Assembly (NCBI GenBank): GCA_025993795.1
Contig: JAMQHL010000012.1
Span: 179,382 to 243,381, forward strand
Direction of reading: 5' to 3'
Length of the DNA stretch: 64,000 nucleotides
DNA from: Planctomycetota bacterium
Lineage (GTDB): Bacteria; Planctomycetota; UBA8742; UBA2392
Positions 42,505 through 51,847 of the stretch are shown piece after piece (positions within the stretch are counted from its first letter, which is position 1; each line of letters starts with the position of its first letter). The notes beneath the pieces were generated by a model that saw only the letters and a list, made by a program, of their open reading frames with translations, ran no database searches and was not told where the DNA came from. Position numbers and translations under genes: made by a program.

Positions 42505-44298
42505 ATGGCCGAACGCGCAAGCCATTCCGAAGCCGGGTTCAAGGCAAAGCCACAAGGCCGCCGCAAGGCGAAAGCGCCGCCGGTTTCCGGCTTGAGCGTG
42601 CATTTCAAAGTCTCAATGCCTGATCCCGCCAGCCACACGTTCGTGGTGGAGGCGACGATTAAGGGCGCGGACGACCGGGCAGTGCTTGCGTTCCCGGCCT
42701 GGACGCCCGGCAGCTACAAGCTGCGTGAGTTTGCCAAGAATGTCAGCAGCTTCAGCGTACCCGGAGGCGCTTCCGAACTGCTGGACAAGCAGCGCTTTGA
42801 GGTCAGCGCCATCAAGGGCGGCAAGTTCAAGGCGCGCTACACGCTGTACGCCGACGAGCTTTCGGTGCGCACGCCGCACCTGGATGACACCCATGGGTTC
42901 TTTCTGGGTACCAATCTCTTTCCGTACATTGAAGGGCCCCGCGGCTTGCCTGCCGACTGCGCTTACACCGTGTCGGTCAAGCCGTTCCGTGGCTGGAAAG
43001 TCGCCACCAGCCTTCCCGCTGTGCCCGGCAAGCCAAACACCTGGGCCGCCGCAAGCTATGACCTGTTGGGTGACACGCCCTTCGAAATCGGCACCCACAC
43101 CGAGCACGGCTTCAAGGTTGATGGCGTGCTGCACGACGTGGCCGTGTATGGTTACGGCAACTTTGACATCAAGCGCATTCTCGCCGACACGCAGAAAATC
43201 GTGCAGGTGCAAGCCGACGCCATGGGTGGCCTGCCCTACGACTACTACCTGTTCATTCACCACATCACGCCCGACAGCGGCGGCGGCCTTGAGCACCTGA
43301 ACAGTTGCGTCTGTGGCTGGAAAAGCTGGAAGTTCAAGAAGGAAGCCGATTATCAGTCGTTCATCCGGCTGGTGAGCCACGAGTTCTTTCATGTCTGGAA
43401 CGTCAAGCGCATCCGGCCTGCGGTGCTGGGCCCCTTCGACTACAGCAAAGAACAGCACACCAAGGCGCTGTGGGTGATGGAAGGGCTGACGCAATACTAC
43501 GAGCGTCTGTGGTGCGCGCGCGCAGGCGTGACACCTGAGAGCGAGTTGCTCGCATCGTATGCCGAGTTGATTGAGCGCGAAGACGCGCGCCCCGGCCGCA
43601 AAGTCATGAGCCTTGAGGACGCAAGCTGGCTGGCCTGGACCAAGTTGTATCTGGCCGACGAGAATTACCTTAACACCGGTGTCAGCTATTACTCGCGCGG
43701 TGCGCAGGTCGGCCTGCTGCTTGACGCAAAGATGCGCGCTGCCAGCGCCGGCCGCAAGTCGCTGGATGACGTTATGCGCCTTGCCATGAAGCGCCACGGC
43801 TGGCCAAAACCGGGCTTTCCTGAGCGCGGCTTTGAGGCGATGTGCGAAGAAGTTGCGGGCGCGCGCTTCACGGCGTTCTGGCGCGACCACGTGCGCGGCA
43901 CGCGCGAGCTTGACTACAGTGAGTTTCTCGACGTCTACGGCCTTGAGTTCAAGCGCGACAAAGCCTGCGTGCAAGCCGACCTGGGCATCAAGCTGGACGG
44001 CGTCAAAGTCAGCGCCGTGCACGCGCACGGCGCGGGCCGCAAAGCCGGGTTGCAGCCGCGCGACGAAATCGTCGCGGTGAACGGGCACAGAGTGGACGGC
44101 AAGTCACTCGACGAGCGGCTCAAAGAGGTCAACCCCGGCGAAAAGATCAAGCTTGCATTGTTCCGGCGCGAGCGGCTAGTGACTGCGCTGGTGACTGCGG
44201 CAAGCCAACTCGAAGGCAAGTTGGTGTTAGGCCGCCGCAAAGCCCAAAGCGCGCAGCAGAAGAAGAACTGCCGCGCCTGGCTTGGGACGCGCCTGTAA
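42505..44298 (+). CDS. M61-family peptidase with C-terminal PDZ domain
   Basis: 597 residues from the ATG at 42505 with GGAG upstream. An N-terminal beta domain (W-T-P-G-S-Y-K-L-R-E-F) is followed by the metalloprotease core: H-E-F-F-H zinc motif near residue 300, then W-V-M-E-G-L-T-Q-Y-Y with the third ligand glutamate about 35 residues later, and the E-H-L-N-S segment before it. This is the M61 glycyl-aminopeptidase family. Residues ~490-570 are a PDZ domain (A-G-R-K-A-G-L-Q-P-R-D-E-I). No signal peptide is apparent, so it is probably cytoplasmic. It is followed 48 nt later by the MoxR operon on the same strand. Confidence 0.92.
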   Translation: MAERASHSEAGFKAKPQGRRKAKAPPVSGLSVHFKVSMPDPASHTFVVEATIKGADDRAVLAFPAWTPGSYKLREFAKNVSSFSVPGGASELLDKQRFEVSAIKGGKFKARYTLYADELSVRTPHLDDTHGFFLGTNLFPYIEGPRGLPADCAYTVSVKPFRGWKVATSLPAVPGKPNTWAAASYDLLGDTPFEIGTHTEHGFKVDGVLHDVAVYGYGNFDIKRILADTQKIVQVQADAMGGLPYDYYLFIHHITPDSGGGLEHLNSCVCGWKSWKFKKEADYQSFIRLVSHEFFHVWNVKRIRPAVLGPFDYSKEQHTKALWVMEGLTQYYERLWCARAGVTPESELLASYAELIEREDARPGRKVMSLEDASWLAWTKLYLADENYLNTGVSYYSRGAQVGLLLDAKMRAASAGRKSLDDVMRLAMKRHGWPKPGFPERGFEAMCEEVAGARFTAFWRDHVRGTRELDYSEFLDVYGLEFKRDKACVQADLGIKLDGVKVSAVHAHGAGRKAGLQPRDEIVAVNGHRVDGKSLDERLKEVNPGEKIKLALFRRERLVTALVTAASQLEGKLVLGRRKAQSAQQKKNCRAWLGTRL

Positions 44299-44346
44299 CC
44301 ACGGGCGGCATCTGGACAGCACGCCGCGTGTGCGGAGACTGTTGCC

Positions 44347-45471
44347 ATGGGACTGGAAGTTGCAAAGCGCCTGCGCGAGCAGGTCATCACCCCGCTCAAG
44401 CGTCGCTTCGTCGGCCGCGACGAAGTGATAGAGCTGATTGCGCTGGCTGTAGTCGGCGGCGAGCACCTGTTCTTGCTCGGTCCGCCGGGCACCGCTAAAT
44501 CCGCGCTGATCCGCCACTTTGCGGGTGCGCTGCATTCGCGCTATTTTGAGTACATGCTGACACGGTTTTCTGAGCCGAACGAAATCTTCGGACCGGTCGA
44601 TATTGCACGCTTGCGCGATGGCGTGGTCGCGACCATCACCGAGGGCATGTTGCCCAGGGCAGAATTCGCGTTCCTGGACGAAATCTTCAATGCCAACAGC
44701 GCGATCCTGAACAACCTGCTGACCGTGCTGAACGAACGCACGTACCGGCGCGGCGCCGAGCTGCACCGCCTGCCGCTGCTTTCACTGTTCAGCGCCAGCA
44801 ACTCGCTGCCGGAAGATGACGCGCTGGGCGCCTTGTTTGACCGCTTTCTACTGCGCTGCCACGTCGGCAACCTGCCGCGCGACAGCATGCCCGAGCTGCT
44901 GCGCGCCGGGTGGGATCTGGAACGACCGGCCGAGCAGTCGCCCGCCGTAAGCGCCGATGAGTTGCGCGCGCTTGCGGCCCTGTTGTGGCAGGTTGACCTG
45001 TCAAGGGCGCTGGAACCCTACGCAGACGCGGTGTTCAAGCTGCGCGACTTGGGGGTTGATTTCAGCGACCGCCGCGCCGTCAAGGTCCAGAAACTGCTGG
45101 CCGCATCTGCCCTGTTGTGCGGGCGCATGACAGCTGACGCAAGCGATCTGTGGGTGCTGCGTTACGTGTGGGACCGGCAGGAACAGATCGGGGCGCTGCG
45201 CGCGCTGGTGGACGGCATCCTGAAGCAGGCCCCGTCACAGGTGGCTCACCCGCTGGCCCGTGCCGGCGACCGCGTGGACGCCGAGGAAGTTGCCCGCGAG
45301 ATTGAGTCCCTCGACACCCAGATCAACCAGGGCGGCCTGAGCCTCAGCGGCATCGCCCGCGCCAAAGAGCGGTTGTACGGCCTCGCCGACCAGCTTTCGT
45401 GGGTACCCGAGCCCGCCGCGCGCGACCAGTTGCTGACGCGCACGCGCAGCCTGATCGAGAGGCTGGGCTGA
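44347..45471 (+). CDS. MoxR-family AAA+ ATPase of a MoxR-vWA-beta-propeller ternary system
   Basis: 374 residues; GGAG 9 nt before the ATG. Walker A G-P-P-G-T-A-K-S at 45-52, Walker B F-A-F-L-D-E at 107-112, sensor-1 S-A-S-N near 150, then the MoxR lid and a ~100-residue helical C-terminus. MoxR ATPases remodel a partner that carries a vWA domain; the vWA protein is two genes down. The order MoxR, small protein, vWA-propeller, propeller-TPR matches the ternary systems proposed from comparative genomics as NTP-dependent conflict (immunity) systems. It is the first gene of an operon whose later members overlap or abut. Confidence 0.92.
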   Translation: MGLEVAKRLREQVITPLKRRFVGRDEVIELIALAVVGGEHLFLLGPPGTAKSALIRHFAGALHSRYFEYMLTRFSEPNEIFGPVDIARLRDGVVATITEGMLPRAEFAFLDEIFNANSAILNNLLTVLNERTYRRGAELHRLPLLSLFSASNSLPEDDALGALFDRFLLRCHVGNLPRDSMPELLRAGWDLERPAEQSPAVSADELRALAALLWQVDLSRALEPYADAVFKLRDLGVDFSDRRAVKVQKLLAASALLCGRMTADASDLWVLRYVWDRQEQIGALRALVDGILKQAPSQVAHPLARAGDRVDAEEVAREIESLDTQINQGGLSLSGIARAKERLYGLADQLSWVPEPAARDQLLTRTRSLIERLG

Positions 45472-45472
45472 C

Positions 45473-46186
45473 ATGCGCGGCGTACTCGCAGACGCCGCAC
45501 TTGCCCGCATACCCGCGAAAGCGCTGTCGTTGTTGGCAAGCCTGCGTGGCGAGCGCAGGATTCTCATAAGGCTTGACGGGTCAATAGCATGGGCGCGCTG
45601 GGACGCGCCGGGGCCTGACGTCATTCGCGCATTGCTTCCCGCCGCCGGGGCGCAGTTCTTTGAGCCCGCGGGCGACGGCTGGCGCCCCTGCGGCCGACTG
45701 ATTCATGTTCTGAGCGTTCCCACTGATGGCTTCCTGCCTTTGGAGTCTGTGCTGCTGCCGGCTGCCTCTGCGCAAGCGATTCCGGCCCCCGCGTTACCCG
45801 CTGCTGTCGCCTTCTCGCTGGTGCCGCTCGCAACGCCGCAGCCGGGCAGCGCGCTGTTTTGCAGTGCCGCAGACCTGGCCGCCTGGGCTGACTTGGCGCC
45901 CCAGCGCGATTTTGAGACGCTGCGCGGGGCACGCAGCGGCGGCTCGGTGCTGGTGATGGGCGTGAGTGAATTGCCGACCGTCCAGGGGCGGCGCTTCTGG
46001 GGCGAGCGGCTGTTGGTGCCGCTGGGATTCGGTCCGCACCCCGACTTGCCCGAGAGCACGCTGCTCGAGGCGCTGGAAGTCCCCGGCGATTGCCTGGCGA
46101 TTGCGACGCAGTCTGCGCTTGAGATTGTGCCCTTGAACGCCTTTGCGCCGCTGACGCGCGCGTCAGTGCGGCTGGGGGCGGCATGA
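45473..46186 (+). CDS. Small second protein of the ternary system (bpX-type, unclassified)
   Basis: 237 residues. The ATG begins one base after the MoxR stop, and its own stop overlaps the next start (ATGA). Ala/Leu/Pro-rich alpha/beta protein with R-I-L-I-R-L-D-G-S-I-A-W near residue 28 and a C-terminal W-G-E-R-L-L-V-P-L-G-F. No catalytic motif is visible. Ternary operons commonly encode a short variable protein at this place (bpX family). I assign it by position only. Confidence 0.75.
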   Translation: MRGVLADAALARIPAKALSLLASLRGERRILIRLDGSIAWARWDAPGPDVIRALLPAAGAQFFEPAGDGWRPCGRLIHVLSVPTDGFLPLESVLLPAASAQAIPAPALPAAVAFSLVPLATPQPGSALFCSAADLAAWADLAPQRDFETLRGARSGGSVLVMGVSELPTVQGRRFWGERLLVPLGFGPHPDLPESTLLEALEVPGDCLAIATQSALEIVPLNAFAPLTRASVRLGAA

Positions 46187-48927
46187 GCTACTTCGACTAC
46201 CTGCTGATCCCGCACCAGTACATGCAACGCGTCGGCGAGTTGCACTGGACCGGCGAATGCGACGCCGTGAGTTCGCAGCATGAGACGCTTGCCCTGTCAG
46301 CGTCGCTTGCACAGTTCCTTGAGGGGGCGGCTGGTCGTGAAAAGCCGACTCACTTCGCCTTCGGCTTGCATTTTCTGTGGCTGCTGCTGCGCCAGGACGA
46401 CGCCCTGCAGGCTGCATGGCGTGAAGCCGGCGGAAACTTCCGGAACGCAGGCGCGCTGTTTGCCGAGCTGACGCGAGCATTGCCGCGCGCACCGGGTGAC
46501 GTGACGGTACGCGCGCTGGCGTCGGTGCTGCGCCACCCCGCCGAGCTGGCGGAGCTTCACTGGCTTTCGCGCGCGGCACAGACGCCGCCGCTGCAACCCG
46601 CCCAGTTCGAGGCCCACCTGCGGCAGATGCTTGAGGCGATGACGCCCGACGACGTCCGCCACTGGCTGCGCCACGGCCGCGGCAGGATGACGCTGCGTGC
46701 GCCGCTGCCCGAGCCGCCGCCGCCGCCAAGGCGCACGCTGGTCGGCAGTCTGGAAGAGGCGCTGCGCCGCAAACGCCTGGCGGGAGTTGCGCCATTCGTT
46801 GACCGCATGGTTAGCGCGCTGACGCTGCCGCCACGACGTGCTGCGCGCAGTGAGCTGCCCGTCGGCGGCTATGCCAGCGTGACCAACCGCGGCCACCCGG
46901 ACCAGATTCTGTTCAGTGAGTTCGCAGGCGATGAGCTGGAGTTCCTGCGCCGCTACGCTGAGAACGAGCTGCTTTACTGGCAGCGCGAAGAGCCGCAGTC
47001 TCCGGTGCGGCAAGACCTGCTGGTTGTGCTTGACCAGGGTGTGCGCACCTGGGGCGAGACGCGCCTGCTGCTTGTCGCGGCGGCAATCGCATTCGGCAAG
47101 GGCGCGGCCCGCCGCGGTGTGCCGACGCTGTTCGCGGGCACGAGCGGTCAGGGCAGACCCGTTGACCCGGGTCAGGATGACCTCGGGCCGCTTCTTGAAT
47201 CCAGCGACTTTTCGCCCAACCCCGGCGCAGCCCTGGAAACGGCGCTCAGTGAGCCGACATTTGGGGCACGCGACGTCGTTCTGCTCACGCATCGCCTGAG
47301 CCTGCTGGAAGATGACGTTCGCGTGGCAGCACGCCGGGCACAGCCGGGAGTGCGGCTGTTCGCGCTGGGGCTGGATGAACAGGGCAACGCCGAGTTGTGC
47401 GAATTGCGGCGCGGAGCACCGGTCACGCTTCGCCAGTTTCGCGTCACAATCGAAAAGCCGCCGGAGCCCGTGCCCGCTGGGCAGGAGATCGACTGGCAGG
47501 GCTCGTTTGAAGCTATCCCGATGCCGTTTCGCTTCGGTATCGTCGGCGCGGTGCAAGCGATGGCGCTGGATGCAGAGGGCCGCGTGCTGGTCACGGCAAG
47601 CACTAACGGCTTGCTTCAACTGTGGCCGACGGACGGCAGAACGCACACGAACCTGCCGCGGCCCATGCACAAAGGCGAGGCGCTGGGAACCCCGATAGCC
47701 ATTTGCGGCGTGCGCGGCGGTGTGGCGGTGGTGTATGCCGGCACCGAGTTCGTGCTGGCCCACATCGACATCGCGGCGCGGCGCCTGAAGCTGGCACCGC
47801 TGGGGCAGCATGGCAACCCGGAGCTGATCTCGCTTGGGTACGTGCCGCAGCAGCATTGCGTGGCTGTGCGCGGCTTTGGCCAGGTGGCTCCCTGGATGGT
47901 CGTGTATGACCTCGACACCGGCGCGTCTCCTTTGGGTGCTGCGCAGGGCCGCGTGTTCGAGGCGCAGGCCAGGGTGCGGCAAGCCGAAGAGTCGTTGCTG
48001 CCGCCGCATGTGAATCTCGCGATTGATCGCAGCCTCAGCGGCGACGCGCTGGCACACGCGACAACGCCGCCGGGCAGGGGCTGCCAGTTTGCAATCCTGA
48101 ACCCCGGCCGCGGCGAGCTTGCGTTTCGCGGCGCCGCATCGGTTGCCGGCCCGACTCGACCCATGGTGGATGGCAAGCCGCTGCTCGGAGGCGCGGCGCT
48201 GCTTGAAGGCGTCGCAGCCGCCGGAACTTTGGCCGTCCGCCGAGCGCGCGACGGCCACGAAAGCGTGCTGCTGTTCCAAGGCAGCGAATTGAAGCTGCGC
48301 GCCGAATTGCCGACCAGAGAGAACGCATCCGGTATGTCGATCAGCGACGACGGCAATGTGCTTGCGTACCGCTGGGGCAGCGCGCAGGTTAACGTGCTGA
48401 ACGTAGACGACGGCGTGAAGCCGCGCGCAAAGGCCATGCCCGCGCGCATCCACAGCGAACTGACGCTCGACGCGGGCGACTACTGGTTTACGGTGTACGG
48501 CGGCAAGTTCACTCACCTGGTGCGCTGGGACCGTGATCGGCTTGAGATCTGCTTTCTGCAGGGCAAGCAAGACGTGACGGCCTTCATCCAGCGGCGCCAC
48601 GATTGCGCCGCGCTGAACCCGCGCCGTGTACACGCGCGCCGGGGCGTGGCGGGTGCCTGCAGTTATGACAGCAAGCGCTTCCGGCAGTTCGCAATGGCGC
48701 CGGGCGGCCTCACGTTCCAGAGCGACATCTATGGCCAGTTAGCAGTGCTTGACCGCGCCAACGCACTGGTGGCCATGTGCTTCATTTACAGGGGCACAGT
48801 CGCCGCGTGGCTGCCCGACGGCACGCGCTATGGGCCGTCCGCGGTGACTGGCGGGCCCACAACTCCGGGTGCGCTGCAGCGCATCGGGGCTGCATTGCAA
48901 AGCGCTGTGAAAGGCGGGGCGCCATGA
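46183..48927 (+). CDS. Degenerate vWA plus beta-propeller protein of the ternary system
   Basis: 914 residues. Residues 1-270 are helical and include a Pro run (P-E-P-P-P-P-P-R) near 178. Residues ~277-440 form a vWA-like Rossmann domain: Q-D-L-L-V-V-L-D-Q-G-V-R, where a MIDAS D-x-S-x-S would be, keeps only the Asp (D284). The domain is probably an inactive partner-binding module. Residues ~480-900 are a beta-propeller with repeated A-L-D-A-E-G-R-V-L-V, L-L-Q-L-W and Y-R-G-T-V-A-A-W-L-P-D-G motifs. The stop overlaps the next start (ATGA). The vWA module is the expected substrate or adaptor of the MoxR ATPase. Confidence 0.85.
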   Translation: MSYFDYLLIPHQYMQRVGELHWTGECDAVSSQHETLALSASLAQFLEGAAGREKPTHFAFGLHFLWLLLRQDDALQAAWREAGGNFRNAGALFAELTRALPRAPGDVTVRALASVLRHPAELAELHWLSRAAQTPPLQPAQFEAHLRQMLEAMTPDDVRHWLRHGRGRMTLRAPLPEPPPPPRRTLVGSLEEALRRKRLAGVAPFVDRMVSALTLPPRRAARSELPVGGYASVTNRGHPDQILFSEFAGDELEFLRRYAENELLYWQREEPQSPVRQDLLVVLDQGVRTWGETRLLLVAAAIAFGKGAARRGVPTLFAGTSGQGRPVDPGQDDLGPLLESSDFSPNPGAALETALSEPTFGARDVVLLTHRLSLLEDDVRVAARRAQPGVRLFALGLDEQGNAELCELRRGAPVTLRQFRVTIEKPPEPVPAGQEIDWQGSFEAIPMPFRFGIVGAVQAMALDAEGRVLVTASTNGLLQLWPTDGRTHTNLPRPMHKGEALGTPIAICGVRGGVAVVYAGTEFVLAHIDIAARRLKLAPLGQHGNPELISLGYVPQQHCVAVRGFGQVAPWMVVYDLDTGASPLGAAQGRVFEAQARVRQAEESLLPPHVNLAIDRSLSGDALAHATTPPGRGCQFAILNPGRGELAFRGAASVAGPTRPMVDGKPLLGGAALLEGVAAAGTLAVRRARDGHESVLLFQGSELKLRAELPTRENASGMSISDDGNVLAYRWGSAQVNVLNVDDGVKPRAKAMPARIHSELTLDAGDYWFTVYGGKFTHLVRWDRDRLEICFLQGKQDVTAFIQRRHDCAALNPRRVHARRGVAGACSYDSKRFRQFAMAPGGLTFQSDIYGQLAVLDRANALVAMCFIYRGTVAAWLPDGTRYGPSAVTGGPTTPGALQRIGAALQSAVKGGAP

Positions 48928-51578
48928 CGCTCACACTGCCTGTCACACTGCGCCGCGCTGAAGCCGCCGAATGCGCGGCCTGGTATGTCCCCGGCGATGC
49001 AGCCGCCGTACTTGCCGCGCTGGCCGAGATCGCCGGCGAGCCCGCACCGCGCGTCTACCGCGTGCGCGGCGGCTGGCTGCTGCGCCCCGATGTGCCGACC
49101 AACCGACAGGTTGCCGGTGCATTGCGGCTGCGCCAGGCGGGCCCGGGCCTGTTCGTGCCGATCGACGCGGCGCTTGAGCCGAATCTGCTGGGCGATGAAG
49201 CTCGCGGCCTGCGCGGCGTAATGCTGCCGGGCGCGCTGCTGGCACTTGACCTGTCAAGCCCAATCAAGCTGTCGTTGCTGCTGGCACCGCCGGCGGTGCG
49301 CCGCCGGCAGTGGCAACCGCTGCCCCAGCCGCGGCAGCGTGCAAACGAAATCACTGAGCTGGTTCTGGACCGGCCCCAGGACGACGCGGAAGAGCTTCTC
49401 AAGCAGGGCAACGAGCAGATCACGGGGCAAGAGCCGCAACCCGATGAGACGGGTGCGGGCCGGCAGGCCAAAGGGCGGGCCGAGTTCACGGCGGGCCGGG
49501 CACTCAGCGGCCTGGGCAAGGCGCTGGGCTGGAAGGGCCTCGAGAACGCCGGCGGCAAGCTGATCGGCAAGGGCCTGAACCATTCACCAAAGCTCACGCA
49601 GGGGCTGCTTGGCAAACAGGAAGCAGCGTTGCGCGATCTGCTGCGGCGCTTTCGCGAAGGCCGCACCGATGAGGCGCTTCGGCGCGCGCTGCCGCTGAGC
49701 GGGGAAACAGGTCGCGGCTCACAGCCGGCGGGCAATGCCAACCTGCCGTTCAACAACATCGCCTACTCGCTGGGCAACGTGCTTGCAGGCTCGGGCTCCG
49801 CGGCGGCCAACTGGTTTACCGAGCGGGATGTCTACGCAGCGCTGGTCGACGAGTACCGCAAAGCCGCAGAATCCGCCCGCCACGAAGGCGACTTTCGCCG
49901 CGCCGCCTTCATCTATGGAAAGCTGCTGGGCGACTGGCGGCTGGCCGCCACGATGTTGACGCAGGGCGGGCTGCACCACGACGCCGCAGTGCTGCACCTG
50001 CAGAAGCTGAACGACAAGGTTGCCGCCGCGCGCTCGTATGAGCTGGCGGGCGAAATCGACGAAGCCGTAAGGCTGTATCGCGGCAGCGGCCGCCACGTGG
50101 ATGCCGGCGACCTGTTGCGCCGCGTCGGCGAAGAAGAAGCGGCACTGGGCGAGTATCGCAGTGCTGCAAACGACCTGGGCGAACGCGGCCGCTATCACGC
50201 CGCAGGCGAGCTGTTGCTGGGCAAGGGCCTGCGCGCGCTAGAGGCGCTGGCGCACTTCGAGCGCGGCTGGAAAGCGCGCCCCCACGCCGACGCGGTGCCC
50301 TGCGCCGTGCACATGGCCGTGGTTCACGCCGACCACGCACAGCCACAGGCGTTGATCGAGCTGACCGACGAGGCCGACCGCTACTTCGCGCCCGCGGGCC
50401 GTGAACGCGAGGCCGCAAGCTACTACAACATGCTGGCCGGGTTGTCGCGGCGCCAGGCACTTGGCGAGTTGCAGGGGCGGCTGCGCGACCGGGCATTGCA
50501 GGGGCTTGCACACAAGCTGCGCCAGCGCACGGGCAAAGAACACCTGTTCGAGAGCAAGGCCTGGAGCGACGCACTGATCAGCGACGCACAGTACGCGCTG
50601 AAGCACACGCCAAAGCCGGCGCTGGAGGGACCGCGCACTTCGGGGGTGGTCAGCACGGTTACGGTTTCGCTGGGCGAAGTCAGCGCGGCCTGCCTGGCAC
50701 CGGGCACTGGCGAATTGTTCGTGGGCTATCGCGACGGGCGCGTGCTTTCGTTCTCTGCACTGCGCGGCGTGCAGCCGGTCCGCGACGAGGGGGCGCCCGT
50801 GGTGGGCCTGGCCTGCGACGCGGGCGCCCGGCAGGTTGTGGTGCTGCAACAGGATGATTCGGGCCGCGCGCTCAGCACTTTTCAGCGAGGCGGCGACGGC
50901 CGCTATGGGCGTGGCAGCGCGCACCTGCTGCTGCCGGGCTATTCGGCACTGCTGGGCTCGGGCGTGCTGGAGCGCGGGTTGAGCATGGCGCTTGTCAGCG
51001 AAGGTAGCCTGAGCGTGGTGCAGGGCCAGGGCATGTTGACCTTGCGCGAACACCGGGGCGACGACACCTCGCCGCTGTACCATACGGCGGCCTTCATCTC
51101 GAAACCCGACGGCCGCACTGACCTGCTGCTGGTGGCCTACCGCACGCTGCACCTGTGGTCAGAGGGCGGCGCGATGCACGAAGAGCCAATGCACTGGGAA
51201 GCCGAGGGCCTGGTCGCCGGTGCAACATGCAGTGTGCTGCGCACAGCCGCGCGGGCGCTTGAAATCGCGGGCCGCACGCACCACGGCTCGTTGTACTGGA
51301 GCGGCATTGAGGTCGCACCCGGCGAGGTGCGTTGCGAAAGCCGGCTGGTGAGCGCACGCGGCGACTTCCTGTGCGCGTCATTGACAGGTCAAGGGCAGGT
51401 GGCGGGCGTGACGGCGGGGCACGTGGCGTGGTTCCGGAAAGAGGGCGAGAAGTTCTCGCTGCGCGCGGTGACCAACGCGCCATTGCAGAATGCGGTTGCG
51501 TGCTTCCATGCAGCCGAAGGCGGCGAGCTGCTGGTACTGACGGGCGACGGCCGGCTGCACATGGTGGCGCTGCCTTAG
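48924..51578 (+). CDS. TPR plus beta-propeller protein of the ternary system
   Basis: 884 residues from the ATG overlapping the upstream stop. The first ~150 residues are an alpha/beta domain with an E-C-A-A-W-Y-V-P-G-D motif near residue 15, of a kind I associate with bpX-type ternary components. A low-complexity linker follows (~150-240). Residues ~300-550 are TPR/SEL1-like helical repeats (A-R-H-E-G-D-F-R-R-A-A-F-I-Y-G-K-L; A-A-A-R-S-Y-E-L-A-G-E-I-D-E-A). Residues ~575-884 are a beta-propeller (V-S-A-A-C-L-A-P-G-T-G-E-L-F-V-G-Y). Two propellers in a row of the operon probably recognise the triggering ligand. The gene ends exactly where a foreign-looking remnant begins. Confidence 0.85.
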   Translation: MTLTLPVTLRRAEAAECAAWYVPGDAAAVLAALAEIAGEPAPRVYRVRGGWLLRPDVPTNRQVAGALRLRQAGPGLFVPIDAALEPNLLGDEARGLRGVMLPGALLALDLSSPIKLSLLLAPPAVRRRQWQPLPQPRQRANEITELVLDRPQDDAEELLKQGNEQITGQEPQPDETGAGRQAKGRAEFTAGRALSGLGKALGWKGLENAGGKLIGKGLNHSPKLTQGLLGKQEAALRDLLRRFREGRTDEALRRALPLSGETGRGSQPAGNANLPFNNIAYSLGNVLAGSGSAAANWFTERDVYAALVDEYRKAAESARHEGDFRRAAFIYGKLLGDWRLAATMLTQGGLHHDAAVLHLQKLNDKVAAARSYELAGEIDEAVRLYRGSGRHVDAGDLLRRVGEEEAALGEYRSAANDLGERGRYHAAGELLLGKGLRALEALAHFERGWKARPHADAVPCAVHMAVVHADHAQPQALIELTDEADRYFAPAGREREAASYYNMLAGLSRRQALGELQGRLRDRALQGLAHKLRQRTGKEHLFESKAWSDALISDAQYALKHTPKPALEGPRTSGVVSTVTVSLGEVSAACLAPGTGELFVGYRDGRVLSFSALRGVQPVRDEGAPVVGLACDAGARQVVVLQQDDSGRALSTFQRGGDGRYGRGSAHLLLPGYSALLGSGVLERGLSMALVSEGSLSVVQGQGMLTLREHRGDDTSPLYHTAAFISKPDGRTDLLLVAYRTLHLWSEGGAMHEEPMHWEAEGLVAGATCSVLRTAARALEIAGRTHHGSLYWSGIEVAPGEVRCESRLVSARGDFLCASLTGQGQVAGVTAGHVAWFRKEGEKFSLRAVTNAPLQNAVACFHAAEGGELLVLTGDGRLHMVALP

Positions 51579-51752
51579 CAGGTTGCTGCCGTCGGCGATA
51601 TTCGGCTGCAGCTTGCCGGCATAGCCGGTGCCGAAGGTGACGTGCTTGGCCACAAACAGGGTGACGTTGATGAAGTGGTCGTAGGTGACGCTGTCCCGAA
51701 CCTCGCCCCGGCAGCCGTTGGGGTTGTCATAAACCACGGGCCCGCACCGAAT
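51579..51752 (-). pseudogene. Gene fragment abutting the ternary operon
   Basis: One minus-strand frame reads C-G-P-V-V-Y-D-N-P-N-G-C, then S-V-T-Y-D-H-F-I-N-V-T-L-F-V, then H-V-T-F-G-T-G-Y-A-G-K-L-Q-P-N. It has the aromatic and beta-strand pattern of a real exported or outer-membrane protein and lacks the arginine/proline-rich look of antisense shadows. The sense ends right at the stop of the propeller gene; beyond it the frame turns into antisense noise. It is read as the truncated end of an older gene. The parent family is unknown. Confidence 0.4.
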
Positions 51753-51847
51753 CGCCTTAGGCGAGCACAACAAGACAGTCCCTCACCACGATTCATCTCC
51801 CAGAGAGGCACAAGAAAGGAGCCTCACCAAAGAACTCAGAACCGCCC

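Noticed and set aside
42613-44088. Long minus-strand open frame opposite the M61 peptidase
   Set aside because: The plus strand carries the HEFFH protease core and PDZ domain; the antisense frame has no domain signal.
46297-48633. A 778-codon open frame antisense to the vWA-propeller gene
   Set aside because: It is Arg/His/Gln-rich noise mirroring a GC-rich gene. The plus-strand gene has domains and coupled neighbours.
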